A DNA stretch of 64,000 nt from Gilliamella sp. App4-10 (GTDB lineage: Bacteria; Pseudomonadota; Gammaproteobacteria; Enterobacterales; Orbaceae), in contig NZ_LZGS01000046.1 of assembly GCF_001690495.1 (NCBI RefSeq), positions 82,602 through 146,601 on the forward strand. Reading direction: 5' to 3'. Made by a program: the position numbers and the translations under genes. The notes under the pieces are model-generated. The model searched no databases. It had not been told where the DNA came from and saw only the letters and a list, made by a program, of their open reading frames with translations. Below, in pieces: positions 31,359 through 40,890 of this stretch (positions are counted from its first letter, which is position 1; each line of letters starts with the position of its first letter).

Positions 31359-31394
31359 CATGCAGTCGAAGAAACTGACTGCATGATCTCTTTT
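31359..31394 (+). terminator. Hairpin between ulaD and ulaE
   Basis: A perfect 9-base stem (CATGCAGTC with GACTGCATG, 31359-31367 and 31377-31385) is followed by ATCTCTTTTT. It looks like an intrinsic terminator inside the operon, which would lower ulaE expression relative to upstream genes, or stabilise the upstream mRNA. Confidence 0.7.
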
Positions 31395-31417
31395 TATATA
31401 AAATATGGGTTATCACA

Positions 31418-32335
31418 ATGTCGCAAAGTCAAAGTAAAGATATATCAGAAACACTGTATCAAGCCAAAAATACGCCTCGCATTGGTATTTATGAAAAAGC
31501 CTTACCTAACGAGTTATCATGGCAAGATAAATTACAAGTAACTAAAAACCTAGGATTTGATTTTATCGAAATTTCGATCGATGAATCGAATGAACGCCGT
31601 GCCAGATTAAATTGGTCTGACGATGAGATCTATTCACTCAGGCATCAATGTGAAAAAATCGGAATTCCCCTACATTCCATGTGCTTAAGTGCACATCGTA
31701 AATATCCATTTGGTTCAGCCAATAATGATATCCGCAATGAAGCTAAAATCATCATGGATAAAGCCATTACGCTAGCTTATAAGTTAGGAATAAGAGTGAT
31801 TCAGCTAGCTGGCTATGATGTTTATTATGAACCGGCTGACTTACAAACGCATCAGCGCTTTATTCAAGGTATGCAGTGGGCAGTTAAGCAAGCAGAGAGA
31901 GCAGGGGTGATGTTAGCGGTTGAAATTATGGATACGCCTTATCTTAACAGTTTAAGTAAATTCGAAATCCTAAAAAAAAATATCGACTCTCCTTACTTTA
32001 TGGCTTATCCTGATGTCGGTAATATTACTGGTTGGAATTATGATACTTGCACTGAACTTATGTTAAGCCGTGATCATATAGTCCAAGTTCATCTAAAAGA
32101 TACCTTCAAAGTTAAAGCCGATTATCTCGGACAGTTTAGGGATCTGGTTATTGGTGAAGGAGATGTTGATTTTAACGCTATTTTCAATACGCTCCGTGCT
32201 ATGAATTATGTTGCACCCTTAGTGATTGAAATGTGGGCAAAAGATGAAAAATGGCAAGACAACATAATTACCGCCCAAAAACGCTTAAAAGCAATTGGAG
32301 AAAAAGCTAATTATCCTTTATTTTCAAAACTCTAG
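31418..32335 (+). CDS. ulaE: L-ribulose-5-phosphate 3-epimerase UlaE
   Basis: Converts L-xylulose-5-phosphate to L-ribulose-5-phosphate between UlaD and UlaF. The 305-residue xylose isomerase-like TIM barrel shows IGIYEKALP, SMCLSAHRKYPFGS, the metal/substrate Glu and His stretches (VEIMDTPYLNS, VHLKDTFKVK) and GEGDVDFNAIF. It is about 20 residues longer at the N-terminus than E. coli UlaE (284). It is the last ula gene, separated from ulaD by a hairpin. Confidence 0.94.
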   Translation: MSQSQSKDISETLYQAKNTPRIGIYEKALPNELSWQDKLQVTKNLGFDFIEISIDESNERRARLNWSDDEIYSLRHQCEKIGIPLHSMCLSAHRKYPFGSANNDIRNEAKIIMDKAITLAYKLGIRVIQLAGYDVYYEPADLQTHQRFIQGMQWAVKQAERAGVMLAVEIMDTPYLNSLSKFEILKKNIDSPYFMAYPDVGNITGWNYDTCTELMLSRDHIVQVHLKDTFKVKADYLGQFRDLVIGEGDVDFNAIFNTLRAMNYVAPLVIEMWAKDEKWQDNIITAQKRLKAIGEKANYPLFSKL

Positions 32336-32382
32336 AGTTAAAGAAAATCAATAGTGAACTCATCATCTGCAATTAAAATACA

Positions 32383-32419
32383 TTATGCTCCACTAATATA
32401 ATTTAACGGTGGAGCATAA
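32383..32419 (+). terminator. Hairpin after the ula operon
   Basis: TTATGCTCCAC (32383-32393) and GTGGAGCATAA (32409-32419) form a perfect 11-base stem with a 15-base loop. The T-tract is weak (CGCTAATTTT), so it may be a terminator of the ula operon or a processing structure. Confidence 0.55.
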
Positions 32420-32559
32420 CGCTAATTTTGATAAAACAGCACAGTTTCCCAATTTTGTATATCTGTTTGTTTAGGTGTTATTATTTGCGCTTTGCAGCAT
32501 TGTGCCTATCGTGTAATATAGATAGCATTCTAAAAAATAGAAAGAATTGCGGATATTGT

Positions 32560-32727
32560 ATGAAATCAATTATAAAATTACTCTTTGTCCTTTTTGTTAC
32601 GTTGACATTAATGGGATGTGGATTAAAGGGCCCGCTTTATCGTCCAGTTGAAAAAACGGTAACGCAGCAGGCTCAATCAACAACAATGACTTCAATTCAA
32701 ACTGATGCATTCATTAAAATTGCATAA
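32560..32727 (+). CDS. lptM: LPS-assembly lipoprotein LptM (YifL)
   Basis: A 55-residue lipoprotein. The signal MKSIIKLLFVLFVTLTL ends in the lipobox LMGC, followed by the invariant CGLKGPLYRP of LptM, which helps the LptDE translocon mature in E. coli. A longer frame opens at an upstream TTG-like start, but only the ATG at 32560 gives the signal peptide. It heads an lptM-lysA pair; in E. coli lptM precedes dapF. Confidence 0.9.
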   Translation: MKSIIKLLFVLFVTLTLMGCGLKGPLYRPVEKTVTQQAQSTTMTSIQTDAFIKIA

Positions 32728-32739
32728 TGGAATAACGTG

Positions 32740-33993
32740 ATGGATTTTTTAAATTATCAACATGATCGTTTATTCGCTAATCAAATAGCAATAGCCGATC
32801 TTGCTAAGCAGTATGGTACACCATTATATGTTTATTCGGCCGATCACATCAGTAAACAGTTTCTAGCCTATGAACAGGTTTTGACTAATAATAAGCATTT
32901 AGTTTGTTATGCGGTTAAGGCTAATAGTAATTTAGCGGTTTTAAGTTTATTGGTAAAACTGGGAGCGGGTTTTGATATTGTTTCACAAGGTGAGTTAGAG
33001 CGAGTATTAAAAGCGGGTGCCGATCCTAAAAAAATCGTTTTTTCTGGTGTTGCTAAATCAATCGTTGAAATTGAACGTGCGCTTGAAGTCGGCATTAAAT
33101 GCTTTAATGTTGAATCTGAAGCCGAATTGTATCGAATTGATGAAGTTGCCAAACGATTAAATAAAACTGCACCGATTTCATTAAGAATCAATCCCGATGT
33201 AGACGCTAAAACACATCCTTATATCTCAACAGGTCTACGCGAAAATAAATTTGGGATTAGCTATGAGTTAGCTTTAGATGTTTACCGAAAGGCACGATCA
33301 TTAGCCAATATCAATATTGTTGGTATTGATTGTCATATTGGTTCACAGTTAACTCAATTATCGCCATTTCTTGATGCTGCCGATCGTATTCTTGCCTTAG
33401 TGGATAAACTACAATCGGATAATATTGTTATTGAACATATCGATTTAGGTGGCGGTTTAGGTGTTTGTTATGATAATGAACAACCTCCTACAGCATCACA
33501 ACTTGTGACTGAGTTAAAAAACAAATTAGCTAATTATCCCGATATTGAAATTTTGTTTGAGCCAGGACGGTCTATTGTTGCTAATTCAGGTATGTTAATT
33601 ACTAAAGTAGAATATACCAAACACCAAGATGGTAACCATTTTGCGATTGTTGATGCGGGGATGAATGACTTAATCCGTCCAGCCCTTTACGATGCTTGGA
33701 TGAATATATTGCCTGAAAAACAACCACGAGCCGGCGATGAATCGTTTGTATATAATGTTGTTGGACCAATATGTGAATCAAGCGATGTACTGGCTTATCA
33801 GCGCCAGCTTTCGGTTAACCAAGATGATTTATTGGTCATTTGTAGTGCTGGTGCTTATGGTTTTAGTATGGCCTCGAATTACAATAGTCACCCGAGACCT
33901 GCTGAAGTGATGCTTATTGATGAACAACAACATAAATTAATCCGTAAGCGTGAATCTTTCGAAGATTTATGGCACGGAGAAGTGGTTTTATAA
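32740..33993 (+). CDS. lysA: Diaminopimelate decarboxylase
   Basis: Converts meso-diaminopimelate to L-lysine. The 417-residue PLP enzyme of the alanine racemase-like TIM barrel has the PLP lysine in CYAVKANSN (Lys60), SQGELERVLKAG, the HIGSQLT block, the phosphate loop DLGGGLGVCY and FEPGRSIVANSG, and the catalytic GPICESSDVL. Start chosen at the ATG 32740 rather than the GTG one codon earlier. It lies between lptM and dapF, which links lysine and peptidoglycan supply. Confidence 0.96.
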   Translation: MDFLNYQHDRLFANQIAIADLAKQYGTPLYVYSADHISKQFLAYEQVLTNNKHLVCYAVKANSNLAVLSLLVKLGAGFDIVSQGELERVLKAGADPKKIVFSGVAKSIVEIERALEVGIKCFNVESEAELYRIDEVAKRLNKTAPISLRINPDVDAKTHPYISTGLRENKFGISYELALDVYRKARSLANINIVGIDCHIGSQLTQLSPFLDAADRILALVDKLQSDNIVIEHIDLGGGLGVCYDNEQPPTASQLVTELKNKLANYPDIEILFEPGRSIVANSGMLITKVEYTKHQDGNHFAIVDAGMNDLIRPALYDAWMNILPEKQPRAGDESFVYNVVGPICESSDVLAYQRQLSVNQDDLLVICSAGAYGFSMASNYNSHPRPAEVMLIDEQQHKLIRKRESFEDLWHGEVVL

Positions 33994-34117
33994 TATTTAT
34001 ACATTATATCGGAATGCTTAATCACAATAGCATTTCCTTTTTAAGTTGATGCTGGTTAACAGCCTAAACTGAAGAATAACAAACTAACACGGTTGACATA
34101 TAGAAGGTAAACTAACG

Positions 34118-34942
34118 ATGAACTTTTCAAAAATGCATGGACTCGGAAATGATTTTATGGTTATTGATGCAGTGACGCAAAATGTTCATCTCTCGGCAGA
34201 AATGATTAAACGCATGGCAGATAGGTATACGGGTGTCGGGTTTGATCAACTTCTTATTGTTGAGCCTCCTTATGTACCCGATAGTGATTTTCATTATCGT
34301 ATTTTTAATTCCGATGGTTCTGAAGTTGAGCAGTGCGGTAATGGTGCTCGTTGTTTTGCGCGTTTTGTTCGTTTAAAAGGACTAAGCCGAAAACGCGTGT
34401 TAAAAGTCAGTACCATGAAAGGTAATATTGTTTTAACCGTCAATGACGACGATACCGTACGTGTGAATATGGGGGAGCCTATTTTTGAACCGAATAAGAT
34501 TCCTTTTAAGGCTATTAAAGAAGAAAAAACCTATATCATTCGTGCACAAGAACAGACCATATTATGTGGTGTTGCATCTATGGGGAATCCTCACTGTGTG
34601 ATTCAAGTTGATAATATTGTAACAGCAGAAGTGGCAACACTTGGGTCATTATTAGAGCAACATGATCGCTTTCCTGAACGCGCCAATATTGGGTTTATGC
34701 ATATTATTGATCGCGATAACATTAATTTGCGTGTATTTGAACGTGGGGTTGGCGAAACGAAAGCTTGTGGTACGGGGGCTTGTGCTGCGGTAGCGGTCGG
34801 TATTAATCAAGGATTATTGAACCAACGTGTTAAGGTTAATTTACCGGGTGGCAAATTATTAATTGAATGGAAAGGCGGCAATCATCCCCTTTATATGACT
34901 GGACCTGCTACGCATGTGTATGATGGCTTTATTGCCATTTAA
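34118..34942 (+). CDS. dapF: Diaminopimelate epimerase
   Basis: Interconverts LL- and meso-diaminopimelate for lysine and cell wall. The 274-residue protein has the catalytic cysteines Cys73 (EQCGNGARC) and Cys217 (KACGTGAC) and the opening [22 protein letters not shown] lies upstream. It is 124 bases after lysA, so it may have its own promoter. Confidence 0.97.
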   Translation: MNFSKMHGLGNDFMVIDAVTQNVHLSAEMIKRMADRYTGVGFDQLLIVEPPYVPDSDFHYRIFNSDGSEVEQCGNGARCFARFVRLKGLSRKRVLKVSTMKGNIVLTVNDDDTVRVNMGEPIFEPNKIPFKAIKEEKTYIIRAQEQTILCGVASMGNPHCVIQVDNIVTAEVATLGSLLEQHDRFPERANIGFMHIIDRDNINLRVFERGVGETKACGTGACAAVAVGINQGLLNQRVKVNLPGGKLLIEWKGGNHPLYMTGPATHVYDGFIAI

Positions 34943-35005
34943 TTTTGATATTCTTACTGTATGGCTTTAACATTTGTTGATGAAAAACTTCATAAGATAA
35001 AATAA

Positions 35006-35042
35006 TTCAGAAAAGCAATTGATTTTATTTAATTTTTTTTGG
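35006..35042 (+). repeat. Dispersed intergenic repeat, single copy
   Basis: TTCAGAAAAGCAATTGATTT followed by TATTTAATTTTTTTT shares its core and order with the copies at 7880, 7930 (inverted) and 51478. It lies in the 161-base gap between dapF and the DUF484 gene. The T-run might also act as a weak terminator. Confidence 0.7.
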
Positions 35043-35103
35043 TGTGGTCCAATCAAATGCGGAAAGTATATAGAATTATAAGATAATACAATAGACGTTA
35101 ATT

Positions 35104-35838
35104 ATGGTTGCTAAAAATACACGAAAATTGAGAGCAAAAAAAACACAACAACAGCCTTCATCAGAAAAATTAAATGATGACATTGTGAGTCAATATCTTA
35201 TTGATAACCCTGATTTTTTTATGCGAAATGCGCGGTATGTGGAGTACATGCGAGTGCCTCATCCTGTTCGGGGAATTATTTCATTACCTGAATGGAATAT
35301 GGCTCGTCAACGTAACAAAATTAAGCAATTAGAGTGCGAAATCACATTATTAATGGAACATGCTAGTGCCAACGAATTGCTGTTTAGACAACTGATGGAT
35401 TTACAAATTGAATTGATTAAAGCTCATGATTTAAATCAATTAATGGTATTATTGAATACATGGGCAAAATCGTTAGGGCTTAGTGGTGCTTATTTATATC
35501 TTTTTGACGATAAATGGTTACTTAATGCTCCATCAAATTATTATCACTTAGCTTTAGATTCCTCGCAATTTGATTTTATTCGTGTTAGGCATTTGCAATA
35601 TAGTCAACAATATTTAGGCACATTAAACTCAACAGAGCTCGATTTTTTATTACCTGAACATGGTTATATTGGGTCAGTGGCTTTAACTTTATTAGGACAA
35701 TTTGGCGATTTGGGGCTTTTAGTGTTTACTAGTGCTAATCCAGAACATTATCAAGCTGGGCAAGGTACATTGTTACTTGAAAAGATGAGTGAAATTTTAC
35801 CTATTTTAATCAGCAGATGGATTATGCGGAAAAAATAA
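35104..35838 (+). CDS. yigA: DUF484 family protein (YigA)
   Basis: A 244-residue protein of unknown role in the conserved dapF-DUF484-xerC cluster. The N-terminus is basic (KNTRKLRAKKTQQQ). Conserved features are VSQYLIDNPDFFMRNARYVEYMRVPHPVRGIISLPEWNMARQRNKIKQLE, here cited only by position (about residues 28-77), then a coiled-coil and a GAF-like C-terminal domain ending in SEILPILISRWIMRK. It lies 9 bases before xerC. The function is not known, and no ribosome site is strong. Confidence 0.88.
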   Translation: MVAKNTRKLRAKKTQQQPSSEKLNDDIVSQYLIDNPDFFMRNARYVEYMRVPHPVRGIISLPEWNMARQRNKIKQLECEITLLMEHASANELLFRQLMDLQIELIKAHDLNQLMVLLNTWAKSLGLSGAYLYLFDDKWLLNAPSNYYHLALDSSQFDFIRVRHLQYSQQYLGTLNSTELDFLLPEHGYIGSVALTLLGQFGDLGLLVFTSANPEHYQAGQGTLLLEKMSEILPILISRWIMRKK

Positions 35839-35847
35839 GGAAACGTC

Positions 35848-36768
35848 ATGGAGTTGTCTAATCAAAATGGTAATGTTAAATTAACGTTACCTGTCGATCA
35901 GTTTTTAAATTATCTCAAGTCAGAAAAACAGCTCAGTTTAAATACTCAAATCAATTATCGACGTCAGCTTTATGCACTTATATCGTTGGCAAAAGAGGTT
36001 GAAATTTTAACTTGGCAAGATTTAGATTCATCCGCAGTAAGACTGTTAATTAGTCGTAGCAAGCAAACGGGGCTACAAGCAAGAAGCTTGTCATTAAGGC
36101 TATCGGCTTTGCGTAGTTTTTGTGATTGGATGGTAAAAAACAAGCTCCTTACTGCCAATCCTGCTCGAGGCGTGTTGAATCCAAAGCTAGGTCAACATTT
36201 GCCAAAAAATATCGATATTGACGAAATTAATCAATTGCTCAATATTGATTATAACGATCCGCTTTCGGTTCGTGATAGAGCTATGCTTGAAGTTATGTAT
36301 GGTTCGGGGTTGCGTCTTTCCGAATTAGTCAGCCTTAATTGTCGAGAGTTAAATCTTACCGATGGTGAAATTCGTGTTATGGGGAAGGGTAATAAAGAAC
36401 GAAAACTGCCATTAGGTCGGGAATCTATCAAATGGATCAAACACTGGCTTCCAATGCGAGATCTGTTTATTCCACAAGACGATGCCCTATTTATTTCAAA
36501 GTTAGGCAGACGAATTTCGCCACGTAATGTTGAAAAACGATTCGCAGAGTGGGGCGTTAAACAAGGTTTAAGCAGTCATGTTCATCCTCATAAATTACGC
36601 CATTCATTTGCTACACATATGCTTGAATCAAGTGGAGATTTGCGTGCTGTACAAGAGTTGCTTGGGCATGCCGATTTATCAACGACCCAAGTTTATACGC
36701 ATTTGGATTTTTCACATTTATCTGAAGTTTATGATTCAGCTCATCCACGAGCAAAAAGGGGAAAATAA
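35848..36768 (+). CDS. xerC: Tyrosine recombinase XerC
   Basis: With XerD resolves chromosome dimers at dif. The 306-residue protein has an N-terminal SAM-like DNA-binding domain ([23 protein letters not shown]) and the catalytic set Arg156, Lys180, His248, Arg251, His274 and the nucleophile Tyr283 (TTQVYTH). AAGGAAAC precedes the ATG. It stops 2 bases before yigB. This is the housekeeping recombinase by synteny, not a phage integrase. Confidence 0.96.
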   Translation: MELSNQNGNVKLTLPVDQFLNYLKSEKQLSLNTQINYRRQLYALISLAKEVEILTWQDLDSSAVRLLISRSKQTGLQARSLSLRLSALRSFCDWMVKNKLLTANPARGVLNPKLGQHLPKNIDIDEINQLLNIDYNDPLSVRDRAMLEVMYGSGLRLSELVSLNCRELNLTDGEIRVMGKGNKERKLPLGRESIKWIKHWLPMRDLFIPQDDALFISKLGRRISPRNVEKRFAEWGVKQGLSSHVHPHKLRHSFATHMLESSGDLRAVQELLGHADLSTTQVYTHLDFSHLSEVYDSAHPRAKRGK

Positions 36769-36770
36769 CG

Positions 36771-37484
36771 ATGCACTTTTATCGATCTATGCATAGTATT
36801 AAGGCATTTACTTTTGATCTGGATGACACTTTATATGATAATAAGATGATCGTTGAAAAAGCGGAAGAAGAAATGATCAAAACGCTTCAACATAATGAAC
36901 AATTGCGTAATTTAACATTATCTGAGTATTTTGCTGAAAAGCATGCCGTACTTGCTTCTGATCCAGAAATTTATCACGATGTCATAGTTTGGCGAATTCA
37001 AACCATCAAATCGCTATTAAGTAAAACTAACATGCCAGTGTCAAAATTTTCAGAAGTGATTGAAGAATCACTCGTTTGTTTTAATCTTTGGCGACACAAG
37101 ATGGTAGTTCCTGAATCAACACATGAGTTATTAACCAAATTGGGTGCTAAATATCCTTTGGCGGTGATTACTAATGGTAACGTTGATATTAATCGAATTG
37201 GTTTGGGTGATTATTTTCAATTTTTACTGCGTGGTGGTGAACACGGGCGTTCAAAACCTTTTCCTGAAATTTTTGACTTAGCCTCTCACAAGCTAGCTAT
37301 TCCATCACACCACATTTTACATGTGGGTGATAATGCACTAACTGATGTTAATGGTGCAATTGATAATGGTTTTTTAGCGTGTTTTATCAATATTTATAAT
37401 TGCGATATTTTACATCTTGATGATGCAAGGTATTTACCCCACATCGAAATAACTCAATTGCCAGAATTAGAGAATCTGCTATAA
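36771..37484 (+). CDS. yigB: HAD-family phosphatase YigB
   Basis: A 237-residue HAD hydrolase; E. coli YigB dephosphorylates FMN in flavin metabolism. Motif I is FDLDDTLYD (Asp nucleophile), motif II ITNGN, motif III Lys in GRSKPFPEIF, motif IV HVGDNALTDVNGA. MHFYRSMHSIKAFTFDLDD aligns with the E. coli start, so the ATG at 36771 is kept over the one six codons later. It is coupled to xerC. Confidence 0.92.
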   Translation: MHFYRSMHSIKAFTFDLDDTLYDNKMIVEKAEEEMIKTLQHNEQLRNLTLSEYFAEKHAVLASDPEIYHDVIVWRIQTIKSLLSKTNMPVSKFSEVIEESLVCFNLWRHKMVVPESTHELLTKLGAKYPLAVITNGNVDINRIGLGDYFQFLLRGGEHGRSKPFPEIFDLASHKLAIPSHHILHVGDNALTDVNGAIDNGFLACFINIYNCDILHLDDARYLPHIEITQLPELENLL

Positions 37485-37626
37485 TCTTATTTTTATCTGT
37501 ATAAATAAACAGTGAAGTTATATGGAGATAAGTTATATTAAGCACAATACAACGATAAGTTGGATTCAATGAACTTTATCTTTAGTTTAAGCTGTTTAGT
37601 TACAGTCGACAAAAATATCTTGGAAT

Positions 37627-37716
37627 ATGATAAAAATATTAATAACACTCTCAACATTAATTTTGACTGGCGTTTTCTATTATCAAAATAGGTTTAGATA
37701 TAATGAAAATCAATAA
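37627..37716 (+). CDS. Small membrane ORF overlapping the uvrD start
   Basis: A 29-codon ORF, MIKILITLSTLILTGVFYYQ then a basic tail, overlaps the uvrD ATG (37703) by 14 bases. The first 20 residues form one membrane helix. A TTGGAAT precedes the ATG at 37627. It may be a leader whose translation affects uvrD, or a chance ORF. No homologue is recognised. Confidence 0.3.
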   Translation: MIKILITLSTLILTGVFYYQNRFRYNENQ

Positions 37717-39886
37717 ATCATTATTAGATGGACTGAATATAGAGCAACAAAATGCAGTCACTACCGATAACCAATATACTATTGTTCTTGCTGGCGCAGG
37801 GAGTGGTAAAACTCGCGTTTTAGTTCACCGTATTGCGTGGCTCTGCGTCGAAAAACACTATTCGCCGCGTTCAATTTTTGCCGTTACTTTTACAAATAAA
37901 GCTGCTACCGAAATGCAAGAGCGTATTCAAGCATTAGTGGGTGAAGGTTATTTTAATGGTATGTGGGTGGGTACGTTTCATGGATTGGCTCATCGTTTAC
38001 TGCGTATGTTTTCTGAGCAAGCTAAATTACCTTCTAATTTTCAACTTATTGATACAGAAGACCAAATTCGGCTTATCAAGCGGATTTTTCGCGAACGAAA
38101 AATCGATGAAAAACAGTGGTCAGCCAAAGAATGTGCTACTTTTATTTCTACTCAAAAAGAAAAGGGAGTTCGCGCAAAAGATATTGTCACTGAAGATCCT
38201 AAACAGGTAATGTGGCAAACGATTTATTGTGACTATCAAGCTATCTGTGATAGAGTCGGTTATGTTGATTTTTCGGAATTAATTCTCAGAACCTATGAAC
38301 TGCTTTGTTTGGATAAAGACGTTTTAAATTATTGTCATCATCGTTTTTGCAATATTTTAATTGATGAATTCCAAGACACCAATAAGATCCAATATCACTT
38401 GGTAAAAAAACTTGCTGGTGATACAGCTAATGTGATGATTGTAGGTGATGATGACCAATCTATCTATAGTTGGCGCGGTGCCAATGCAGATAATCTTCAA
38501 CTATTTATCAATGATTACCCTGAAACTGAAATTATTCGGTTAGAACAAAATTACCGTTCAACTGGTAATATTTTAGATGTGGCCAATAAATTGATAGCGA
38601 AAAATCAAAATCGGTTGGGTAAAAACTTATGGACAGATAGAGGTGATGGAGAACAAATTTCGCTTTATATTGGTTTTAATGATCTTGATGAAGCAAGGTT
38701 TGTTGTTGGTCAAATAAAAAAACGTCATCAAGAAGGTGAAAATTACGCAAACTGTGCTATTTTGTACCGTAATAATGTACAATCACGCATATTTGAAGAT
38801 ACGCTATTACAAGCGGGATTACCTTATCAGATTTATGGTTCTATTCGCTTTTATGAACGACAAGAAGTAAAATTAGCGCTGGCCTATTTGCGACTATTAC
38901 ATGATCACCATAATGACATGGCTTTTGAAGCGACGATCAATACGCCAACACGAGGAATTGGAAATGTCACACTAGATAAAGTTAGATTGACGGCAAGGCA
39001 ACATAATATTTCATTGTGGGAAGCATGTTTAATGCTAATTCAAAGCAATGCATTGACAGAAAGACAACGTTCAGGTATCAGCCGTTTTTTGGAATTGATG
39101 GAATCTATCTTTGATGAGGTCGGAGCACAACCATTTTACAAACAACTTGATGCAATTATTAAATTATCTGGTGTATTGCAGATGTATGAGCAAGAACCAG
39201 GCATTAAAGGGCAAGCAAGATTAGAAAATCTTGAGGAATTGGTATCGGCCGCTGAGCAATTTTATCGTTCCAATGAAAACACCATTATTGAAGATAGTGA
39301 AACGGGTAAAACATTGACTGTTTTAGAGTCATTTTTAGCTTATACTTCGCTAGAAAGCCGTGATGCGATCAATGAACAAGATTCAGTTCAATTAATGACA
39401 CTGCATTCTGCCAAAGGTCTGGAGTTTGATTATGTGTTTATTGTTGGATTAGAAGAGGGCATATTTCCAGCGCAGCGATCTTCTCAAGAAGTCGAAAAAA
39501 TGGAGGAAGAAAGACGCCTTGCTTATGTCGGCATTACTAGAGCACGTAAATGTCTAACTCTGTCATTAGCTGAGTTAAGACGTTTATATGGTCGTGAAGA
39601 GCGTAATTTACCTTCACGCTTTTTAGCTGAGTTGCCGATTGATAAATTAAATCAAATTAGTCATCGAGGGGTTATCTCATCATCTGGACTCAAAAAGTCT
39701 TCCCTTGAAAAAACTCGCCAAAGTGATGGTTATCAATTGGGTCGTAAAGTGTTACATAACCGTTTTGGTGAAGGAACTATTATCAACCTTGATGGTGAGG
39801 GCGATCATAAGCGAGCTCAAATTGCTTTTGTTAATGAAGGTATTAAATGGCTGGTAGTTAAACTGGCAAACCTAACTTTATTGTAG
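37703..39886 (+). CDS. uvrD: DNA helicase II, UvrD
   Basis: A 3'-5' superfamily 1 helicase that works in nucleotide excision and mismatch repair. The 727-residue protein has the Q motif LNIEQQNAVT, Walker A AGAGSGKT at 30-37, Walker B/DExx LIDEFQDTN, motif III GDDDQSIYSWRGA, motif IV region RLEQNYRST, motif V TLHSAKGLEF and motif VI RRLAYVGITRARK. The C-terminal Tudor-like part (GRKVLHNRFGEGTI) is present. It ends the dapF-DUF484-xerC-yigB-uvrD cluster. Confidence 0.97.
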   Translation: MKINKSLLDGLNIEQQNAVTTDNQYTIVLAGAGSGKTRVLVHRIAWLCVEKHYSPRSIFAVTFTNKAATEMQERIQALVGEGYFNGMWVGTFHGLAHRLLRMFSEQAKLPSNFQLIDTEDQIRLIKRIFRERKIDEKQWSAKECATFISTQKEKGVRAKDIVTEDPKQVMWQTIYCDYQAICDRVGYVDFSELILRTYELLCLDKDVLNYCHHRFCNILIDEFQDTNKIQYHLVKKLAGDTANVMIVGDDDQSIYSWRGANADNLQLFINDYPETEIIRLEQNYRSTGNILDVANKLIAKNQNRLGKNLWTDRGDGEQISLYIGFNDLDEARFVVGQIKKRHQEGENYANCAILYRNNVQSRIFEDTLLQAGLPYQIYGSIRFYERQEVKLALAYLRLLHDHHNDMAFEATINTPTRGIGNVTLDKVRLTARQHNISLWEACLMLIQSNALTERQRSGISRFLELMESIFDEVGAQPFYKQLDAIIKLSGVLQMYEQEPGIKGQARLENLEELVSAAEQFYRSNENTIIEDSETGKTLTVLESFLAYTSLESRDAINEQDSVQLMTLHSAKGLEFDYVFIVGLEEGIFPAQRSSQEVEKMEEERRLAYVGITRARKCLTLSLAELRRLYGREERNLPSRFLAELPIDKLNQISHRGVISSSGLKKSSLEKTRQSDGYQLGRKVLHNRFGEGTIINLDGEGDHKRAQIAFVNEGIKWLVVKLANLTLL

Positions 39887-39923
39887 AGTTTTCTTTTAAG
39901 TAAGATTTTGTCATGACACGATT

Positions 39924-39959
39924 AAACGGGAATTAATTTAACACTTAATTCCCGTTTTT
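39924..39959. terminator. Bidirectional terminator between uvrD and cyaY
   Basis: AAACGGGAATTAA (39924-39936) pairs perfectly with TTAATTCCCGTTT (39945-39957) across an 8-base loop, with T-tract on the plus strand. It ends uvrD and, from the other side, cyaY. Confidence 0.9.
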
Positions 39960-39966
39960 GTATATA

Positions 39967-40278
39967 TTATTGATCAGCTTGTTCTTTTACAGATTCAGAA
40001 AAAATTTGGTCGAATGACTTGTCGGTTCGATTACAAATCCAATTATTATTCAAATAATCAAAATGATAACCTTGATTATGTGTAGCTAACCAAATCTGAA
40101 AAAGAGGTTCTTGAGTATTAACAATGATTTTACTGCTATTTGGAAAACTAATGGTGATGACGTTGCCATTTGTTTCATAGTCTAAATCAATATCATGTTC
40201 ATCAATATAATCGTCCAAAAAATGTTCTATTTTATTGAATAACTGATCGGTAAGGGTATGGAATTGTTTGATATTCAT
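39967..40278 (-). CDS. cyaY: Frataxin-like iron-binding protein CyaY
   Basis: Regulates IscS-driven iron-sulfur cluster assembly. The 103-residue protein starts MNIKQFHTLTDQLFNKIEHF, has the acidic ridge (DYIDEHDIDLDYE) and the conserved NSSKIIVNTQEPLFQIWLAT and GYHFDY blocks. A longer start adds an unrelated sequence, so the ATG at 40276-40278 is chosen. In E. coli cyaY diverges from the lptM-dapF cluster; here it sits downstream of uvrD instead. Confidence 0.95.
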   Translation of the reverse strand: MNIKQFHTLTDQLFNKIEHFLDDYIDEHDIDLDYETNGNVITISFPNSSKIIVNTQEPLFQIWLATHNQGYHFDYLNNNWICNRTDKSFDQIFSESVKEQADQ

Positions 40279-40374
40279 AAAGGCGTAATCATTTAAATAA
40301 ATAATGAAGTGATAGTAGCATAAATGGCTATACTCTGCCACAGCAAGGTGGCAAGAGTAAAAGTAGAGTTTGAT

Positions 40375-40890
40375 TTAATAATTATTAATTGGTAAAGAAC
40401 AAGCAATAACAAGTAACTTATATTGCTCTTTATCTTGAGTTATAGCAACCCAGCGGTTTGGTATTTCAATGGTATTAATCAATTTTCCATCTCCAAAGTA
40501 GTATTCGATTGTTCGGAGTTTGCCTTTTGCTAACTCCATTTTGTCACAATTAGCATAATACTCAATCTTGATAGAATGATAGGGTATTTCAGTGCCATCA
40601 TCATTTTTTTTCACTAATGCCGGAAAATAATTCTTCACCTCACTAAATACTCGAACTTTAGCGTTGTAAGGATGAAGTTTAATCGATTCTCTATCTAAAA
40701 ATGAATAACCAATAGTATTATCTTCGTTTGTTATAGATGTTGGAATAAATTGTTTACCTACCCTAGGATCTTTTAAACTTTCAGCAGCAGTATTCTCATT
40801 CGCTTTAGTGTTGGTATCAGTTTTTTCTTCAACAGCATAGCTAAATGTCACAAAAGAAAAGAGAATTAAAAATAAACTGATCTTTTTCAT
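40375..40890 (-). CDS. Secreted protein of surface-adhesin E-like type
   Basis: A 171-residue protein with a clear signal peptide (MKKISLFLILFSFVTFSYA). The rest, with IKIEYYANCDKMELAKGKLR and the PNRWVAITQDKEQYKLLVIAC end, has the two-cysteine pattern of surface-adhesin protein E-like domains, which bind host proteins in Haemophilus. That resemblance is by eye. It follows another secreted protein gene with no spacing, so the two form a pair. Localisation would be periplasm or surface. Confidence 0.5.
   Translation of the reverse strand: MKKISLFLILFSFVTFSYAVEEKTDTNTKANENTAAESLKDPRVGKQFIPTSITNEDNTIGYSFLDRESIKLHPYNAKVRVFSEVKNYFPALVKKNDDGTEIPYHSIKIEYYANCDKMELAKGKLRTIEYYFGDGKLINTIEIPNRWVAITQDKEQYKLLVIACSLPINNY

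Noticed and set aside
35848..36768. Tyrosine recombinase as a sign of a mobile element
   Set aside because: Synteny and catalytic residues identify it as the housekeeping XerC; no attachment sites or cargo were seen.
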